Shown: positions 1 through 8,435, counted from the first letter of the stretch. The stretch is DNA of 64,000 bases from Pseudolysinimonas yzui (GCF_014653215.1 NZ_BNAI01000007.1:28759-92758), one strand, 5' to 3'. Translations and numbers: made by a program. Notes: generated from the letters alone by a model not told the origin.

Positions 1-576
1 GACGGACGCACCGAGTACGCCCCGTCGAACGGCGATGCCGGCAGTGCGACCCTCGTCCTGCGCATCCCCGCCGAGCGTCTGCAAGAGGTCATCGACGACC
101 TCGCGGAACTCGGTCGCGCCGACGAGATCTCGACCAGCACGAACGACGTCACCCAGTACGTCACCGACCTGGAGTCGCGCATCGCGACCCAGCGCAACAT
201 CATCGACCGGCTCAACGCGATGTTCGCGCAGGCGACCACGATCGCCGACCTCATCACGCTCGAGACCACGATCGCCGAACATCAGGCGACCCTCGAAGAC
301 CTGCAGACGCAGCAGCGCTCCCTCGACGACCAGATCGCACTCTCGACGATCTCGCTCTACCTGCGGTCGGAGGCGGAAGCCCCGGCGCAAGAGCCGATGG
401 ACTTCCTGAGCGGACTCGCGGCCGGCTGGGGCGCGTTCGTCGCCTTCTTCTCCGGGCTGCTGGTCGCCCTGGGCGTGCTGCTCCCCTGGCTCATCGCGGC
501 GGCCCTGATCTCCGGCGCGATCGTGCTGCTGGTGCGCTGGAACCGGCGCCGCCGGGCAGGTCAGCCGACGTCCTGA
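1..576 (+). CDS. DUF4349 domain-containing membrane protein (5' partial)
   Basis: The reading frame is open from the first base, so the N-terminus lies outside the window. What remains is the typical C-terminal half of DUF4349 proteins: a segment with RIPAERLQEVIDDLAELG, a long predicted coiled coil (roughly residues 45-115 of the fragment) and one transmembrane segment near the end (FVAFFSGLLVALGVLLPWLI region) followed by an Arg-rich cytoplasmic tail. Family members are usually N-terminal lipoproteins anchored at both ends in the membrane; that part cannot be checked here. The role of the family is unknown. Its last 16 bp overlap the convergent padR gene. Confidence 0.8.
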   Translation, partial: DGRTEYAPSNGDAGSATLVLRIPAERLQEVIDDLAELGRADEISTSTNDVTQYVTDLESRIATQRNIIDRLNAMFAQATTIADLITLETTIAEHQATLEDLQTQQRSLDDQIALSTISLYLRSEAEAPAQEPMDFLSGLAAGWGAFVAFFSGLLVALGVLLPWLIAAALISGAIVLLVRWNRRRRAGQPTS

Positions 577-1136
577 GCCTCACCAGGATCGGACTCCTCG
601 GGTAGACCCGCGACGGTTCGCCGAGCCTGCTCGGCCCACGCGATGTGGGTGCGTTCGAGGGCAAGGCCCAGCTCGAGGGTCAGCCGCTGCAGGCTGTACT
701 CCCGACTCCCGGCGAGGTCGGCCAGTTCCGGGAGCGGGATGGCTTCGTAGCGACTCAGCAGTTCGCGATGGAACTCGATCTGCTGGGCCAGCAACGCGTC
801 GATCTGGGCCCCTGAGAGCGGCGCGGCGAAGAACAGCTGCACGAGGAACGGATCGCGCCGAGCGGGGAGGGCGAGGTCGGTCACCAGCCACCGCGCGAGC
901 TCGGCGCGGCCCGCATCCGTGATCCGGTACTCCTTGCGATTCGGACGACTCTCCTGCGCCTCGATCGCGCTCGCCACCCAGCCGTCGTCGGCCATCCGGT
1001 CGAGGGTGCGGTAGATCTGCGCCTGATCGGCGGGCCAGAAGTGGGCGACGGATGTGTCGAAGCATCGGGTCTTGAGGTCGTAGCCGGTCATCGGCCCCGA
1101 CCGCAGGGTGCCCAGGATGGCGTGTGCGAGCGACAT
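561..1136 (-). CDS. PadR family transcriptional regulator
   Basis: A 191-aa protein. Residues 1-80 form the PadR winged helix (SLAHAILGTL, GYDLKTRC, QIYRTLDRMADDGWV, KEYRITDAGRAELARWL). The C-terminal half is the helical dimerisation region of the long PadR type. An upstream in-frame extension exists, but ATG 1136 gives the family's standard N-terminus. The gene is divergent from a DUF4188 gene, and a perfect 9-bp inverted repeat lies between them. The simplest reading is a local repressor controlling itself and its neighbour; the ligand is not evident. Confidence 0.9.
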   Translation of the reverse strand: MSLAHAILGTLRSGPMTGYDLKTRCFDTSVAHFWPADQAQIYRTLDRMADDGWVASAIEAQESRPNRKEYRITDAGRAELARWLVTDLALPARRDPFLVQLFFAAPLSGAQIDALLAQQIEFHRELLSRYEAIPLPELADLAGSREYSLQRLTLELGLALERTHIAWAEQARRTVAGLPEESDPGEAQDVG

Positions 1137-1178
1137 CGAACCCCTTTGCGGATCGGTTGTCGGGAGGCTATCATCCTG

Positions 1179-1208
1179 ATCATATATTCGACTTGTCTCA
1201 TATATGAT
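1179..1208. promoter_or_regulatory. Palindromic operator between padR and the DUF4188 gene
   Basis: ATCATATAT, a 12-nt spacer, then ATATATGAT: a perfect 9-bp inverted repeat. It is AT-rich in an otherwise very GC-rich region and lies 42 bp from the padR start and 16 bp before the start chosen for the divergent gene. PadR proteins bind such dyads with a spacing close to one helical turn between arms. That this one is the site for the adjacent PadR is inference. Confidence 0.65.
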
Positions 1209-1224
1209 TGATCGGAGCACTCGC

Positions 1225-1704
1225 ATGACGAACCTGCCGACCGGGCGATTCACCGCACACACCGACGAACCCTTCGTCGTCTTCCTCATCGGCATGCGGG
1301 TCAACCGATTCCGGGCGCTGCGCACGTGGTCGACGGTCGCCAAGGCCATGCCGCCCATGATGGAGTCGCTGATGACGCATCCCGAGAGCGGGCTGCTCGG
1401 CGCCGAGACGTTCTTCCGGCTCTGGCCGCTGACGACGATCACCGTGTCGTATTGGCGCTCGTTCGAGCACCTCGAGCGCTTCGCACGCGCCACCGACGAG
1501 CCCCACCTCGAAGCGTGGCGGAACTTCAACCGCCTCGTCGGCTCCGACGGAACGGTCGGCGTGTGGCACGAGACCTACCCCGTTCCGGCCGGTGGATTCG
1601 AGACGATCTATGCCAACATGCCGGCTTTCGGCCTGGGAAAGGCGACCAGCCGCGTGCCCGCCGTCGGGCGCCGCGAGACCGCGCGACAGCGACTCGACGG
1701 GTGA
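1225..1704 (+). CDS. DUF4188 domain-containing protein (monooxygenase-like)
   Basis: A 159-aa protein with the DUF4188 pattern: VVFLIGMRVNRF, GLLGAETFFR, TITVSYWRSFEHLERFAR, HLEAWRNFNRLVG and VWHETYPVPAGGFETIYANMP. Members are described as monooxygenase-like small proteins of the dimeric alpha-beta barrel type; no substrate is established. ATG 1225 is chosen over ATG 1204 because CGGAG sits 8 nt upstream and because 1204 lies inside the palindrome. The pairing with a divergent PadR regulator is common for this family and suggests an inducible response to a small lipophilic compound (inference). Confidence 0.8.
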   Translation: MTNLPTGRFTAHTDEPFVVFLIGMRVNRFRALRTWSTVAKAMPPMMESLMTHPESGLLGAETFFRLWPLTTITVSYWRSFEHLERFARATDEPHLEAWRNFNRLVGSDGTVGVWHETYPVPAGGFETIYANMPAFGLGKATSRVPAVGRRETARQRLDG

Positions 1705-1803
1705 CGTCGACGCTCGTCTGCTAGCGTTGCGGGTACTGAGTCACTTTCAGTGATCTCTGCGTCGTAGAACGCTTCCTCTCCCTCCGGTTTCATTCGGCGG
1801 TCG

Positions 1804-1908
1804 ATGAGTCTCTTACGGCGAACGGATGTGGGCACCCCCACCTTCGCCAACCCGAACAAATCGGTCGTGCGCGTCTGCGCCGCGGCCGTCAGGAAATCAC
1901 CACCATGA
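1804..1908 (+). CDS. 34-aa upstream ORF translationally coupled to the DEAD-box helicase
   Basis: A small ORF starting at ATG 1804 (MSLLRRTDVGTP...) ends in a TGA at 1906-1908 that overlaps the helicase ATG (1905-1907) as ATGA. The ribosome-binding stretch of the helicase (AGGAAA, 1890-1895) lies inside this ORF, so its translation would control access to the helicase start. The peptide is basic and ends in VRKSPP. Its own Shine-Dalgarno is weak (GGCGG). It may be a regulatory leader peptide; whether it is translated is not known. Confidence 0.5.
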   Translation: MSLLRRTDVGTPTFANPNKSVVRVCAAAVRKSPP

Positions 1909-3368
1909 CCACCACCACCTTCAGCACGCTCGGCGTGCCGTTCCCACTCGCCGAAGTCCTCGCCCGCGAGGGCATGGCCGAGCCCTTCCCGATTCAGGCG
2001 GCGACGCTGCCCGACACCCTCGCCGGGCGCGACGTACTCGGCCGCGGCCGTACCGGCTCCGGCAAGACGCTCGCCTTCGGCATCCCGCTCGTCGCCCGCC
2101 TCGGCACCCGCCTCTCCGGCGGACCGCGCCGCGCCGGACGGCCGCTCGGCCTGATCCTCGCCCCGACGCGCGAACTCGCGACCCAGATCGAGGTCGCGAT
2201 CGCTCCGCTCGCCAAGGCCTACGGCCTCACCTCGACGACCATCTTCGGCGGCGTCTCGCAGCAGCGGCAGGTCGCCGCCCTGCGCGCCGGCGTCGACATC
2301 GTCGTGGCCTGCCCGGGTCGCCTCGAAGACCTCATGAAGCAGGGCCACATCAAGCTCGACGCGATCGAGATCACCGTGCTCGACGAGGCCGACCACATGG
2401 CCGACCTGGGCTTCCTGCCCGGCGTCACCCGCATCCTCACCGCCACCCCGGCGGACGGCCAGCGGATGCTGTTCAGCGCCACGCTGGACAACGGCGTCGA
2501 CAAGCTCGCCAACCGGTTCCTCTCACGGCCGGTGAGCCACGGCGTCGACGCCCCCGGCATCCCGCAGGGCGCGATGGAGCACCACGTGCTCGCCGCCTCC
2601 GACGCCGCCGCGAAGAAGGAGCTCGTGATCGCGCTCGCGTCCGGCACGGGCCGCCGCATCATGTTCACCCGCACCAAGCACGTCGCCAAGCGCTGGGCCC
2701 GCGACCTCACGGCCGCCGGCATCCCCGCCGCCGACCTGCACGGCAACCTCAGCCAGGGTCAGCGCGACCGCAACCTCGCCGAGTTCTCCGAGGGCACCAC
2801 CCGCGTGCTCGTCGCGACCGACATCGCCGCTCGCGGCGTGCACGTCGACGACGTCGAGCTGGTCGTGCACATCGACCCGCCGGCCGAGCACAAGGCGTAC
2901 CTGCACCGCTCCGGACGCACCGCCCGTGCGGGCAAGGAGGGTGTCGTCGTGACGCTCGTGCTGCCCGAACAGCGCAAGGACCTCGAGGTGCTCATGCGCA
3001 AGGCGGGCATCCAGGCCGCCGTTCAGTCGGTGACGGCGACATCACCGGCCGTCGTCGAACTCGTCGGCGAGGTCGCCCCGCACGTGAAGCCCGCGCCCCG
3101 GCAGCCGACCCAGCCCCAACGCTCCGGAACCCCGAAGCCCCGGCAGTCGTCGGGGGGCCGCACCGGGCAGCAGAACTCCGGCGGGCAGCGTCAGCGCTCC
3201 CAGCGCGGGGGCGTGGCCTGGTCGTCCGAGGGCGGCGGGTCGACGCAGCAGCCCCGCTCCGCCGGTCAGCAGCCCCGTTCCGGTGGTCAAGCCGGCGGTG
3301 GTGGCGGTCGCCGTCGTCGCCCGACCGGCGGACGCCCTGCAGCTGCCGAGGGCGGTCGCGGCCGTTAG
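1905..3368 (+). CDS. DEAD/DEAH-box ATP-dependent RNA helicase
   Basis: A 487-aa protein with the full SF2 DEAD-box set: F6 and Q31 of the Q motif, GSGKT (51-55), APTRELATQ, GG, CPGR, DEAD (160-163), SAT, and VLVATDIAARGV and HRSGRTARAGKEG in the second RecA domain. The last ~100 residues are a Gln/Gly/Arg/Ser-rich basic tail, usual in actinobacterial RhlE/DeaD-like helicases, which helps RNA binding. It remodels structured RNA and ribosomal precursors, often in the cold. It is preceded by about 170 nt without another annotated gene, which contains a 34-aa uORF overlapping its start codon. Confidence 0.95.
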   Translation: MTTTTFSTLGVPFPLAEVLAREGMAEPFPIQAATLPDTLAGRDVLGRGRTGSGKTLAFGIPLVARLGTRLSGGPRRAGRPLGLILAPTRELATQIEVAIAPLAKAYGLTSTTIFGGVSQQRQVAALRAGVDIVVACPGRLEDLMKQGHIKLDAIEITVLDEADHMADLGFLPGVTRILTATPADGQRMLFSATLDNGVDKLANRFLSRPVSHGVDAPGIPQGAMEHHVLAASDAAAKKELVIALASGTGRRIMFTRTKHVAKRWARDLTAAGIPAADLHGNLSQGQRDRNLAEFSEGTTRVLVATDIAARGVHVDDVELVVHIDPPAEHKAYLHRSGRTARAGKEGVVVTLVLPEQRKDLEVLMRKAGIQAAVQSVTATSPAVVELVGEVAPHVKPAPRQPTQPQRSGTPKPRQSSGGRTGQQNSGGQRQRSQRGGVAWSSEGGGSTQQPRSAGQQPRSGGQAGGGGGRRRRPTGGRPAAAEGGRGR

Positions 3369-3454
3369 AAGCGGCAGCGGTGGGACCATCGGCCCTGGGT
3401 CGCTGCGCCCGTCGCGACGAGACTCGCTTCCGTCCTGATCGGAAGGAGCGAACG

Positions 3455-3959
3455 ATGAGAGCGTTCGTCGTCTACGAGTCCATGTACGGCAACACCCAGT
3501 AGATCGCCGAGGCGATCGGAACGGCCCTCTCCGCGGCGGGCGCCGTCACGGTCGTTGACGTCGCCTCGGCCCCGCGAAGCCTGCCGACGGGCGTCGACCT
3601 GCTCGTCGTCGGCGGCCCCACCCAACGCCTTCTCCATGTCGCGGGCGTCGACCAGGCGTCAGGCCGCGATGTCCGGCGCTCGCACGACCGACGTCGAGTT
3701 CGGGATCCGGGAATGGCTGGGCGAGCTGACCGTGGGATCGCCGGCCCCGGCGGTCGCCACCTTCGACACCCGCGTGAAGACGCCCCGGCTGCCCGGGTCC
3801 GCCGCGAAGGCGGCCGCCCGGCTCGCCCGTCGGCTTCGGCTCGACGTTCGGGACCGCGAGAGCTTCTTCGTCGGCGATCAGGACGGTCCTCTCCTCGACG
3901 GCGAACTCGATCGGGCCGCGGACTGGGCCCGGGGCCTCGTACATGACCTCGACGACTGA
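3455..3959 (+). pseudogene. Broken flavodoxin-domain gene
   Basis: The start is clear (GGAAGGAG, then ATG 3455; MRAFVVYESMYGNTQ) and shows the FMN phosphate loop of flavodoxins. A TAG stop follows at codon 16 (3500-3502), in the loop itself. Reading on, the same frame gives IAEAIGTALSAAG and VDLLVVGGPT. One extra base near 3616-3620 then shifts the protein to the next frame, which continues with AFSMSRASTRRQAA and EFGIREWLGEL to a stop at 3959. Two independent lesions make a sequencing error less likely but do not rule it out. The intact family is about 165 aa with unknown redox partners. Confidence 0.8.
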
Positions 3960-4004
3960 CTGGGGGCCCCGGCTCACGATGAGGCGGCGGGAGCGGGGAC
4001 ACGC

Positions 4005-4487
4005 TCAGCCGACGGGAGTCGCGCCCTCGAGCACGACGACGGGCGTGAGCGTCGACCGCAAGGCCGAGTAGTCGTCGAGACTCGCCCCGGGTTCGTACGC
4101 GCTGAAGCCGTCCCAGAGACGCTGCCGCTCCTCGCCCTGCGCCTCGCGGGCGATGACGTTCCGGGGCCCGTCGACGAGGTCGACGACAGCCTGCGGATTC
4201 GCCCGGAGGTTGTAGAGCCAGCCCGGGTGGGCTTCGGCCCAGCCGTTCATCGCGATCGTGACGATCGCGTCGCCGTCGAGGTAGTAGCCCAGGATCACGG
4301 CGCGCTCGACGCCGCTGCGCCGGCCGACGGTGCGCAGCCGCAGCATCCCGTAGTGGCCGGGCCGAGGGCGGGTGAGGCCACGCCGGCCGCCGGTGACCCG
4401 GTAGATCGCGCGGTGGATGACCCACGCCGCCCGCACCACCCAACGCGGGGGGATGCGGGCGGCGGGGTTGGTCGGAGAGGTGGGCAT
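4005..4487 (-). CDS. Nitroreductase/deazaflavin-dependent (DDN-family) oxidoreductase
   Basis: A 160-aa split-barrel protein of the actinobacterial DDN/F420-dependent reductase family: RLRTVGRRSGVERAVILGYYLDGDAIVTIAMNG, HPGWLYNLRANPQAVVDL and the ALRSTLTPVVVLE end. Family members use deazaflavin F420 (some FMN or heme) to reduce nitro-compounds or quinones. ATG 4487 is chosen; a TTG nine codons upstream is possible and has AAAGAAAG before it. A short dyad, GACAATGTGTC (4510-4520), lies in its upstream region. Cofactor choice cannot be decided from sequence. Confidence 0.75.
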   Translation of the reverse strand: MPTSPTNPAARIPPRWVVRAAWVIHRAIYRVTGGRRGLTRPRPGHYGMLRLRTVGRRSGVERAVILGYYLDGDAIVTIAMNGWAEAHPGWLYNLRANPQAVVDLVDGPRNVIAREAQGEERQRLWDGFSAYEPGASLDDYSALRSTLTPVVVLEGATPVG

Positions 4488-4646
4488 GACCCGAGTGTCA
4501 ATGATGTTAGACAATGTGTCAAGCTTTCTTTACATCCTGACCATCGACGACCCGAGCAGATTCCTCGCCCGGCGGCACATCCCGGAGGTGGCGGACCCCG
4601 TCGCGACGACCCCCCTCCCGTCGGCCCGCCCGTAGGCTCTTCAGCC

Positions 4647-5147
4647 ATGGGGCATGACAACACTCCGCCGAGCGGAGCCTGGCGCGACAGTCTGCCGTTC
4701 GCCGTGTGGCGCACCGAGAAGGCCGTCTCGCGCGTCGTCGACCAGAACTTGTCGGGCCTCCCGGTCTCGACCACCCAGCTCGGCTGCTGCGTCACGATCG
4801 CCGAGAACGGGCCGACCTCGGCCGCCGAGATCGCCCGCCACTTCCGGGTCTCGCCGCAGAGCATCGTGGCCGCGTTCGCCAAGTTGGAGGAGGGCGGTTG
4901 GGTTCGGCGGCTGCCGCACCCCTCGCACCGGCGCATCGTGCTGTTCGACCTGACCGCTTCGGGGATCGAGCTGGTCGCCGAGGGACGCCGAGGGATGGGG
5001 GCGGCGAGCGTTCAGGTCGCTTCCGGTCTCGATCCCGACGAGCAGGTCATGCTCGCGACGCTGTTGCAGAAGGTCGTCGTCGCCTCGGGCGGTGCCGACC
5101 TTCCGGGAAGCGCGTGGCCGGTCGACGCACCTCACGGCGATAGTTGA
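4647..5147 (+). CDS. MarR family transcriptional regulator
   Basis: A 166-aa winged-helix protein: TTQLGCCVTIAENGPTSAAEIARHFRVSPQSIVAAFAKLEEGGWVRR, followed by the wing HPSHRRIVLFDLTASG and a C-terminal dimerisation helix. A TAGGCT box (4633-4638) lies 8 nt before the ATG with no Shine-Dalgarno, so the mRNA is probably leaderless. The next gene, 128 bp downstream, encodes a LigM-like O-demethylase. A perfect palindrome between the two is a plausible site for this regulator, with a phenolic ligand as the usual inducer type (inference). Confidence 0.85.
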   Translation: MGHDNTPPSGAWRDSLPFAVWRTEKAVSRVVDQNLSGLPVSTTQLGCCVTIAENGPTSAAEIARHFRVSPQSIVAAFAKLEEGGWVRRLPHPSHRRIVLFDLTASGIELVAEGRRGMGAASVQVASGLDPDEQVMLATLLQKVVVASGGADLPGSAWPVDAPHGDS

Positions 5148-5176
5148 CATCTGGTTGCGAATGTAACAACTAGTTG
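5144..5176 (+). promoter_or_regulatory. Candidate promoter/MarR operator upstream of the LigM-like gene
   Basis: A TTGACA hexamer (5144-5149) is followed by GTTGCGAATGTAACAAC and the perfect 10-bp palindrome CAACTAGTTG (5167-5176), where a -10 element would fall (17-nt spacing). MarR proteins often bind palindromes of this kind, so binding here would block the promoter. No good -10 consensus is seen, so promoter placement is uncertain. Confidence 0.45.
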
Positions 5177-5275
5177 CGATCACGTGCCAGGATGACCCCG
5201 GCGGCGCGGAACCTCGTCGCCAGACACTGGCGTCGACGATGATCCGGTGTCTCACGACGACACAGGAGGGCCGCG

Positions 5276-6652
5276 ATGAACGGCTTCATCTCGCTGCAAG
5301 ACCGTCTCGACCAGGTCGGCGGTAACGCCGCAACCCTGCTCCGCACCAACCCCTACCAGAGCTATCCCTTCCCCTACCCGCCCGACTGGGCGACCTGGCA
5401 TGCGGAGCAATGGGGGTGGGCGAACACCTGCACCCTCTTCGACCAGTCGCATCACATGAGCGACATCTACTTCACCGGCCCCGACGCGCTGCGCCTGTTC
5501 AGCGCCACCGGAGTCAACGGCTTCACCGGCTTCCGGGAGGGTCGCGCGAAGCAGTTCGTGGGCGTCAACGGTGCGGGGCAGTTCATCGGTGACGCCATCC
5601 TCTTCGGTCTCGAGAAGGAGCGCTACAGCCTGGTCGGCGCCCCGATCATCGCGAACTGGGTCGAATGGCACGCGAAGGCCGGGGGGTACGACGTCGAGGT
5701 CGAACACGACGACGCCAGCGAGTTCAACCGCACGGGCGGCCGGAAGCTCTGGCGATTCCAGCTCAACGGCCCCCTGACTCAGGATGTCGTCGAGAAGGCG
5801 GCGGGTGCGCCGCTCGGCGATGTGCCGTTCTTCGGCATGACCGACTTCGAGATCGCCGGCACCCCGGTTCGGGCCCTGAACCACACGATGGCGGGCGTGC
5901 CGGGGCTGCGCCACACCGGTCTGGAACTCTTCGGCCCCGTCGAACACTCGAGGCGCGTGCTCGACGCCCTGGTCGCGGCCGGCGAGGAGTTCGGTCTCGT
6001 TCGGGGTGGCTCGATGGCGTACACGTCGGCCGAGCACGAGAGCGGGTGGATCGCGGCGCCGATTCCCGCGATCTACGACCGGCCGGAGGAGCGTGCCTAC
6101 CGTGAGTCGCTGTTCGGGTTCGCCGCCGAAGGGACGTTGCCCCTGACGGGCAGTTTCGACAGCGACGACATCACCGACTACTACACCTACCCCGAAGAGA
6201 TCGGATACGGCCACCTGGTGAAGTTCGACCACGACTTCATCGGCCGCGAGGCACTCGAGGCCCGGGTCGGAACCCCGAGCCGCCGCAAGGTCTGGCTGGA
6301 GTGGAACGCGGACGACTTCATGCGGGTGATGCGCGACGCACTGTTCGGCGAGGGCGACCGCCCTCGGATCGTCTCGATTCCGAACCTCTTCCACATCTCG
6401 CAGCACTACGACGCCGTGCGCGCGGGCGACGAGGTCGTCGGCTTCTCGGGTTACGGCGGCTACACCGTGAACCTCGGCCGCGTGGTCAGCCACGGCGTGA
6501 TCGCCGAGGCGCACGCGGTCGACGGACACGAGCTCGTGCTCGAGTGGGGTGAACCCCACGGGGGCAAGGAGCGCCGGTTCATGGAGCCGCACCACGTCTC
6601 GACGACCGTGCGGGTCACCGTCCACACGACATCGCCGGCCTTGAAGCGCTAG
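5276..6652 (+). CDS. LigM-like tetrahydrofolate-dependent aromatic O-demethylase (GcvT fold)
   Basis: A 458-aa GcvT-family aminomethyltransferase-fold protein. Diagnostic stretches match the LigM/DesA aryl O-demethylases: WHAEQWGWANTCTLFDQSHHMSD (residues 41-63 region), ESGWIAAPIPAIY, EEIGYGHLVKFDHDFIGREALEA and GYGGYTVNLGR. Such enzymes move the methyl of an aromatic methyl ether to tetrahydrofolate, giving a free phenol and 5-methyl-THF. A Shine-Dalgarno (CAGGAGGG) precedes ATG 5276. The gene follows a MarR regulator. The real substrate (vanillate, syringate or another methoxy compound) is unknown. The 3' end overlaps the convergent flotillin gene by 4 bp. Confidence 0.75.
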   Translation: MNGFISLQDRLDQVGGNAATLLRTNPYQSYPFPYPPDWATWHAEQWGWANTCTLFDQSHHMSDIYFTGPDALRLFSATGVNGFTGFREGRAKQFVGVNGAGQFIGDAILFGLEKERYSLVGAPIIANWVEWHAKAGGYDVEVEHDDASEFNRTGGRKLWRFQLNGPLTQDVVEKAAGAPLGDVPFFGMTDFEIAGTPVRALNHTMAGVPGLRHTGLELFGPVEHSRRVLDALVAAGEEFGLVRGGSMAYTSAEHESGWIAAPIPAIYDRPEERAYRESLFGFAAEGTLPLTGSFDSDDITDYYTYPEEIGYGHLVKFDHDFIGREALEARVGTPSRRKVWLEWNADDFMRVMRDALFGEGDRPRIVSIPNLFHISQHYDAVRAGDEVVGFSGYGGYTVNLGRVVSHGVIAEAHAVDGHELVLEWGEPHGGKERRFMEPHHVSTTVRVTVHTTSPALKR

Positions 6653-8109
6653 CTGGTCGGCGGCTTGGCGGCCGCGCGCGGCTTCCGCGGGGGCTGGTTG
6701 AGGGCATCCCCCGCGGCTTCGCCGGTCGCCCGGGCGTTGATGACCTCGGCGATGTCGATGCCGGTGATGTCTTTCACGATCTGCGTCGACGTCGCGAGCT
6801 GACTCGCGACGCCCTGCCCAACGGCCGCGGCTCCGCTGCCGTCCGAGGAGATGACCGTCATGTTGGTAATCGCCGAGAGCGGTTCGGATGCCGCCCGCAC
6901 GATGTCGGGGAGCTGCGCGATGATCTGCTGCTTGAGCAGCTCGCCACTGCGCTCGGCGAGCGCTTCGGCCTGGAGGCGCTGAGACTCCGCCTCGGCGGAA
7001 CCCTTCACGCGGATCGCCTCGGCCTCGGCCTCACCCTCGGCCTTGAGGGCTTCGGCGGCGGCGATGCGGCGGTTGCGCTCGGCGAGACCCTCGGCCTCGG
7101 TCGCCTCGGCGGCCGACTTGCGGGAGTCGCGGTCGGCGTTCGCCTCGGCGACCGCGGCGGCGGCCGCGGCTTGCGCCCGCTTCTCCAGCGCGTACGCCTC
7201 GGCATCCGCCTGCGCCCGGATCTCGGCATCCAGCTCTTGCTTGCGCAGCCCGACGCGCTTGCCGGCGGTGACCTCCTGCTGCGCGACGACCTCCTGCTGC
7301 GCGATCGCCTCGGCGAGCGGGGCGGATGCGGCCGCCTCGGCGCGCGCCTTGTCGGTCTCCTTCTGGATGTCGGCGGTGCGCAGGTCGAGTTCGCGCTGAG
7401 CTTCCGCGACCGCCTGGTCGGCGGCGATGCGGGCCTGCTCGGAGTTGCGGCGGGCCTCGGCCTCGGCGATCTCGGCCACCTGCTTGACCCGGGCGGCCTC
7501 GGCGCGACCGAGGTCTTTGATGTAGCCGTTGTCGTCGTCGATCTCTTTGATCTGCAGGGTGTCGATCGTGAGGCCCTGAACGTCGAGCGAGTCGCCGACC
7601 GCTTCGAGCACCTGGCCCTGCAGGGCCTGCCGGTTGGTGATGATCTCGGTGACCGTGAGCTGGCCGACGATCGAGCGGATCGACCCCGACAGCACCTCTT
7701 CGGTGGAGGACTCGATCTGGTCCTGCTGGTTGAGGAAGCGCTGCGCGGCGGCCCGTACGAGCGGCTCGGAGCCGCCCACCTTCACGACCGCGACGGCGTT
7801 GACGCGGATCGTGATGGCATCCTTCGTCTGCGCGGTCGCCTGCACGTTGAGCTGCCGGCTGCGCAGGCTCAGCTTGTAGTGGGCCTCGACGATCGGCTTC
7901 ACGAACACCCGCGAGCCGAACACGACCCGCTGCCCCGCGTTGGAGTCGGTCGGGTCGGCGCCGCGCTTCTGCCGCGATGTCACGATGATCGCCTCGTCGG
8001 GCTTGGCGATCTTGATGCCCCGCAGGACGACGATGAGCAGGATCAGCAGGATCAGCGCGGCGACGCCGATGAGGATGATGAGGGTCGGGTCAGGCAGGAA
8101 CGGCAGCAT
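6649..8109 (-). CDS. Flotillin family protein (SPFH domain)
   Basis: A 486-aa protein: an N-terminal membrane segment (about residues 9-30), an SPFH/band-7 domain to about residue 200, then a long Ala/Glu/Arg-rich coiled coil of heptad-like AEAEA/KAEGEA repeats to about residue 400, and a C-terminal domain. This is the architecture of bacterial flotillins (FloT/YuaG), which scaffold membrane microdomains. No NfeD-type partner gene is adjacent, although such genes are common beside floA. The ATG has only a weak Shine-Dalgarno. Confidence 0.9.
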   Translation of the reverse strand: MLPFLPDPTLIILIGVAALILLILLIVVLRGIKIAKPDEAIIVTSRQKRGADPTDSNAGQRVVFGSRVFVKPIVEAHYKLSLRSRQLNVQATAQTKDAITIRVNAVAVVKVGGSEPLVRAAAQRFLNQQDQIESSTEEVLSGSIRSIVGQLTVTEIITNRQALQGQVLEAVGDSLDVQGLTIDTLQIKEIDDDNGYIKDLGRAEAARVKQVAEIAEAEARRNSEQARIAADQAVAEAQRELDLRTADIQKETDKARAEAAASAPLAEAIAQQEVVAQQEVTAGKRVGLRKQELDAEIRAQADAEAYALEKRAQAAAAAAVAEANADRDSRKSAAEATEAEGLAERNRRIAAAEALKAEGEAEAEAIRVKGSAEAESQRLQAEALAERSGELLKQQIIAQLPDIVRAASEPLSAITNMTVISSDGSGAAAVGQGVASQLATSTQIVKDITGIDIAEVINARATGEAAGDALNQPPRKPRAAAKPPTS

Positions 8110-8198
8110 GCCGACCAGTATGTCGGCAAACCGGGAGAAGCTCAGCTCCCGCTCTGCGCCACGCTTCGGCGGACTACGCTCTCCCCCAGGAGGTTCAC

Positions 8199-8411
8199 AT
8201 GGCAGGCAACATCCTCGGACGACTGGGCGGCGGTCCGCTCGACGGCCAGATCATCCCGCTGCAGGTCGACGACCTCGCACACGTCGACGAAGAACTCGTA
8301 CTGCCGTGGGACACCGGCCACCTCGTCTACCGCCGGGCCGGCGCACCCGAGAACACCGGCGAGCACGACGGCCCGACGACGGTGCCGTACCAGTTCGACA
8401 CCCAGATGTGA
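8199..8411 (+). CDS. 70-aa hypothetical protein
   Basis: A short acidic soluble protein (MAGNILGRLGGGPLDGQIIPL...). It has a very strong Shine-Dalgarno, AGGAGG, at the right distance from the ATG, so it is probably translated. The pattern of a GPLDG-IIPL start and a late VYRRAG stretch resembles small actinobacterial hypotheticals with no assigned function. It stands alone, convergent with the mesD gene and divergent from the flotillin gene. No domain, signal peptide or cysteine motif is seen. Confidence 0.7.
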   Translation: MAGNILGRLGGGPLDGQIIPLQVDDLAHVDEELVLPWDTGHLVYRRAGAPENTGEHDGPTTVPYQFDTQM

Positions 8412-8435
8412 CCGTGCCGACCGCCGAACAGGCGG

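Noticed and set aside
4510..4520. GACAATGTGTC dyad as an operator of the DDN-family gene
   Set aside because: Only 4-bp arms; kept as a remark in the gene entry, not as a separate site.
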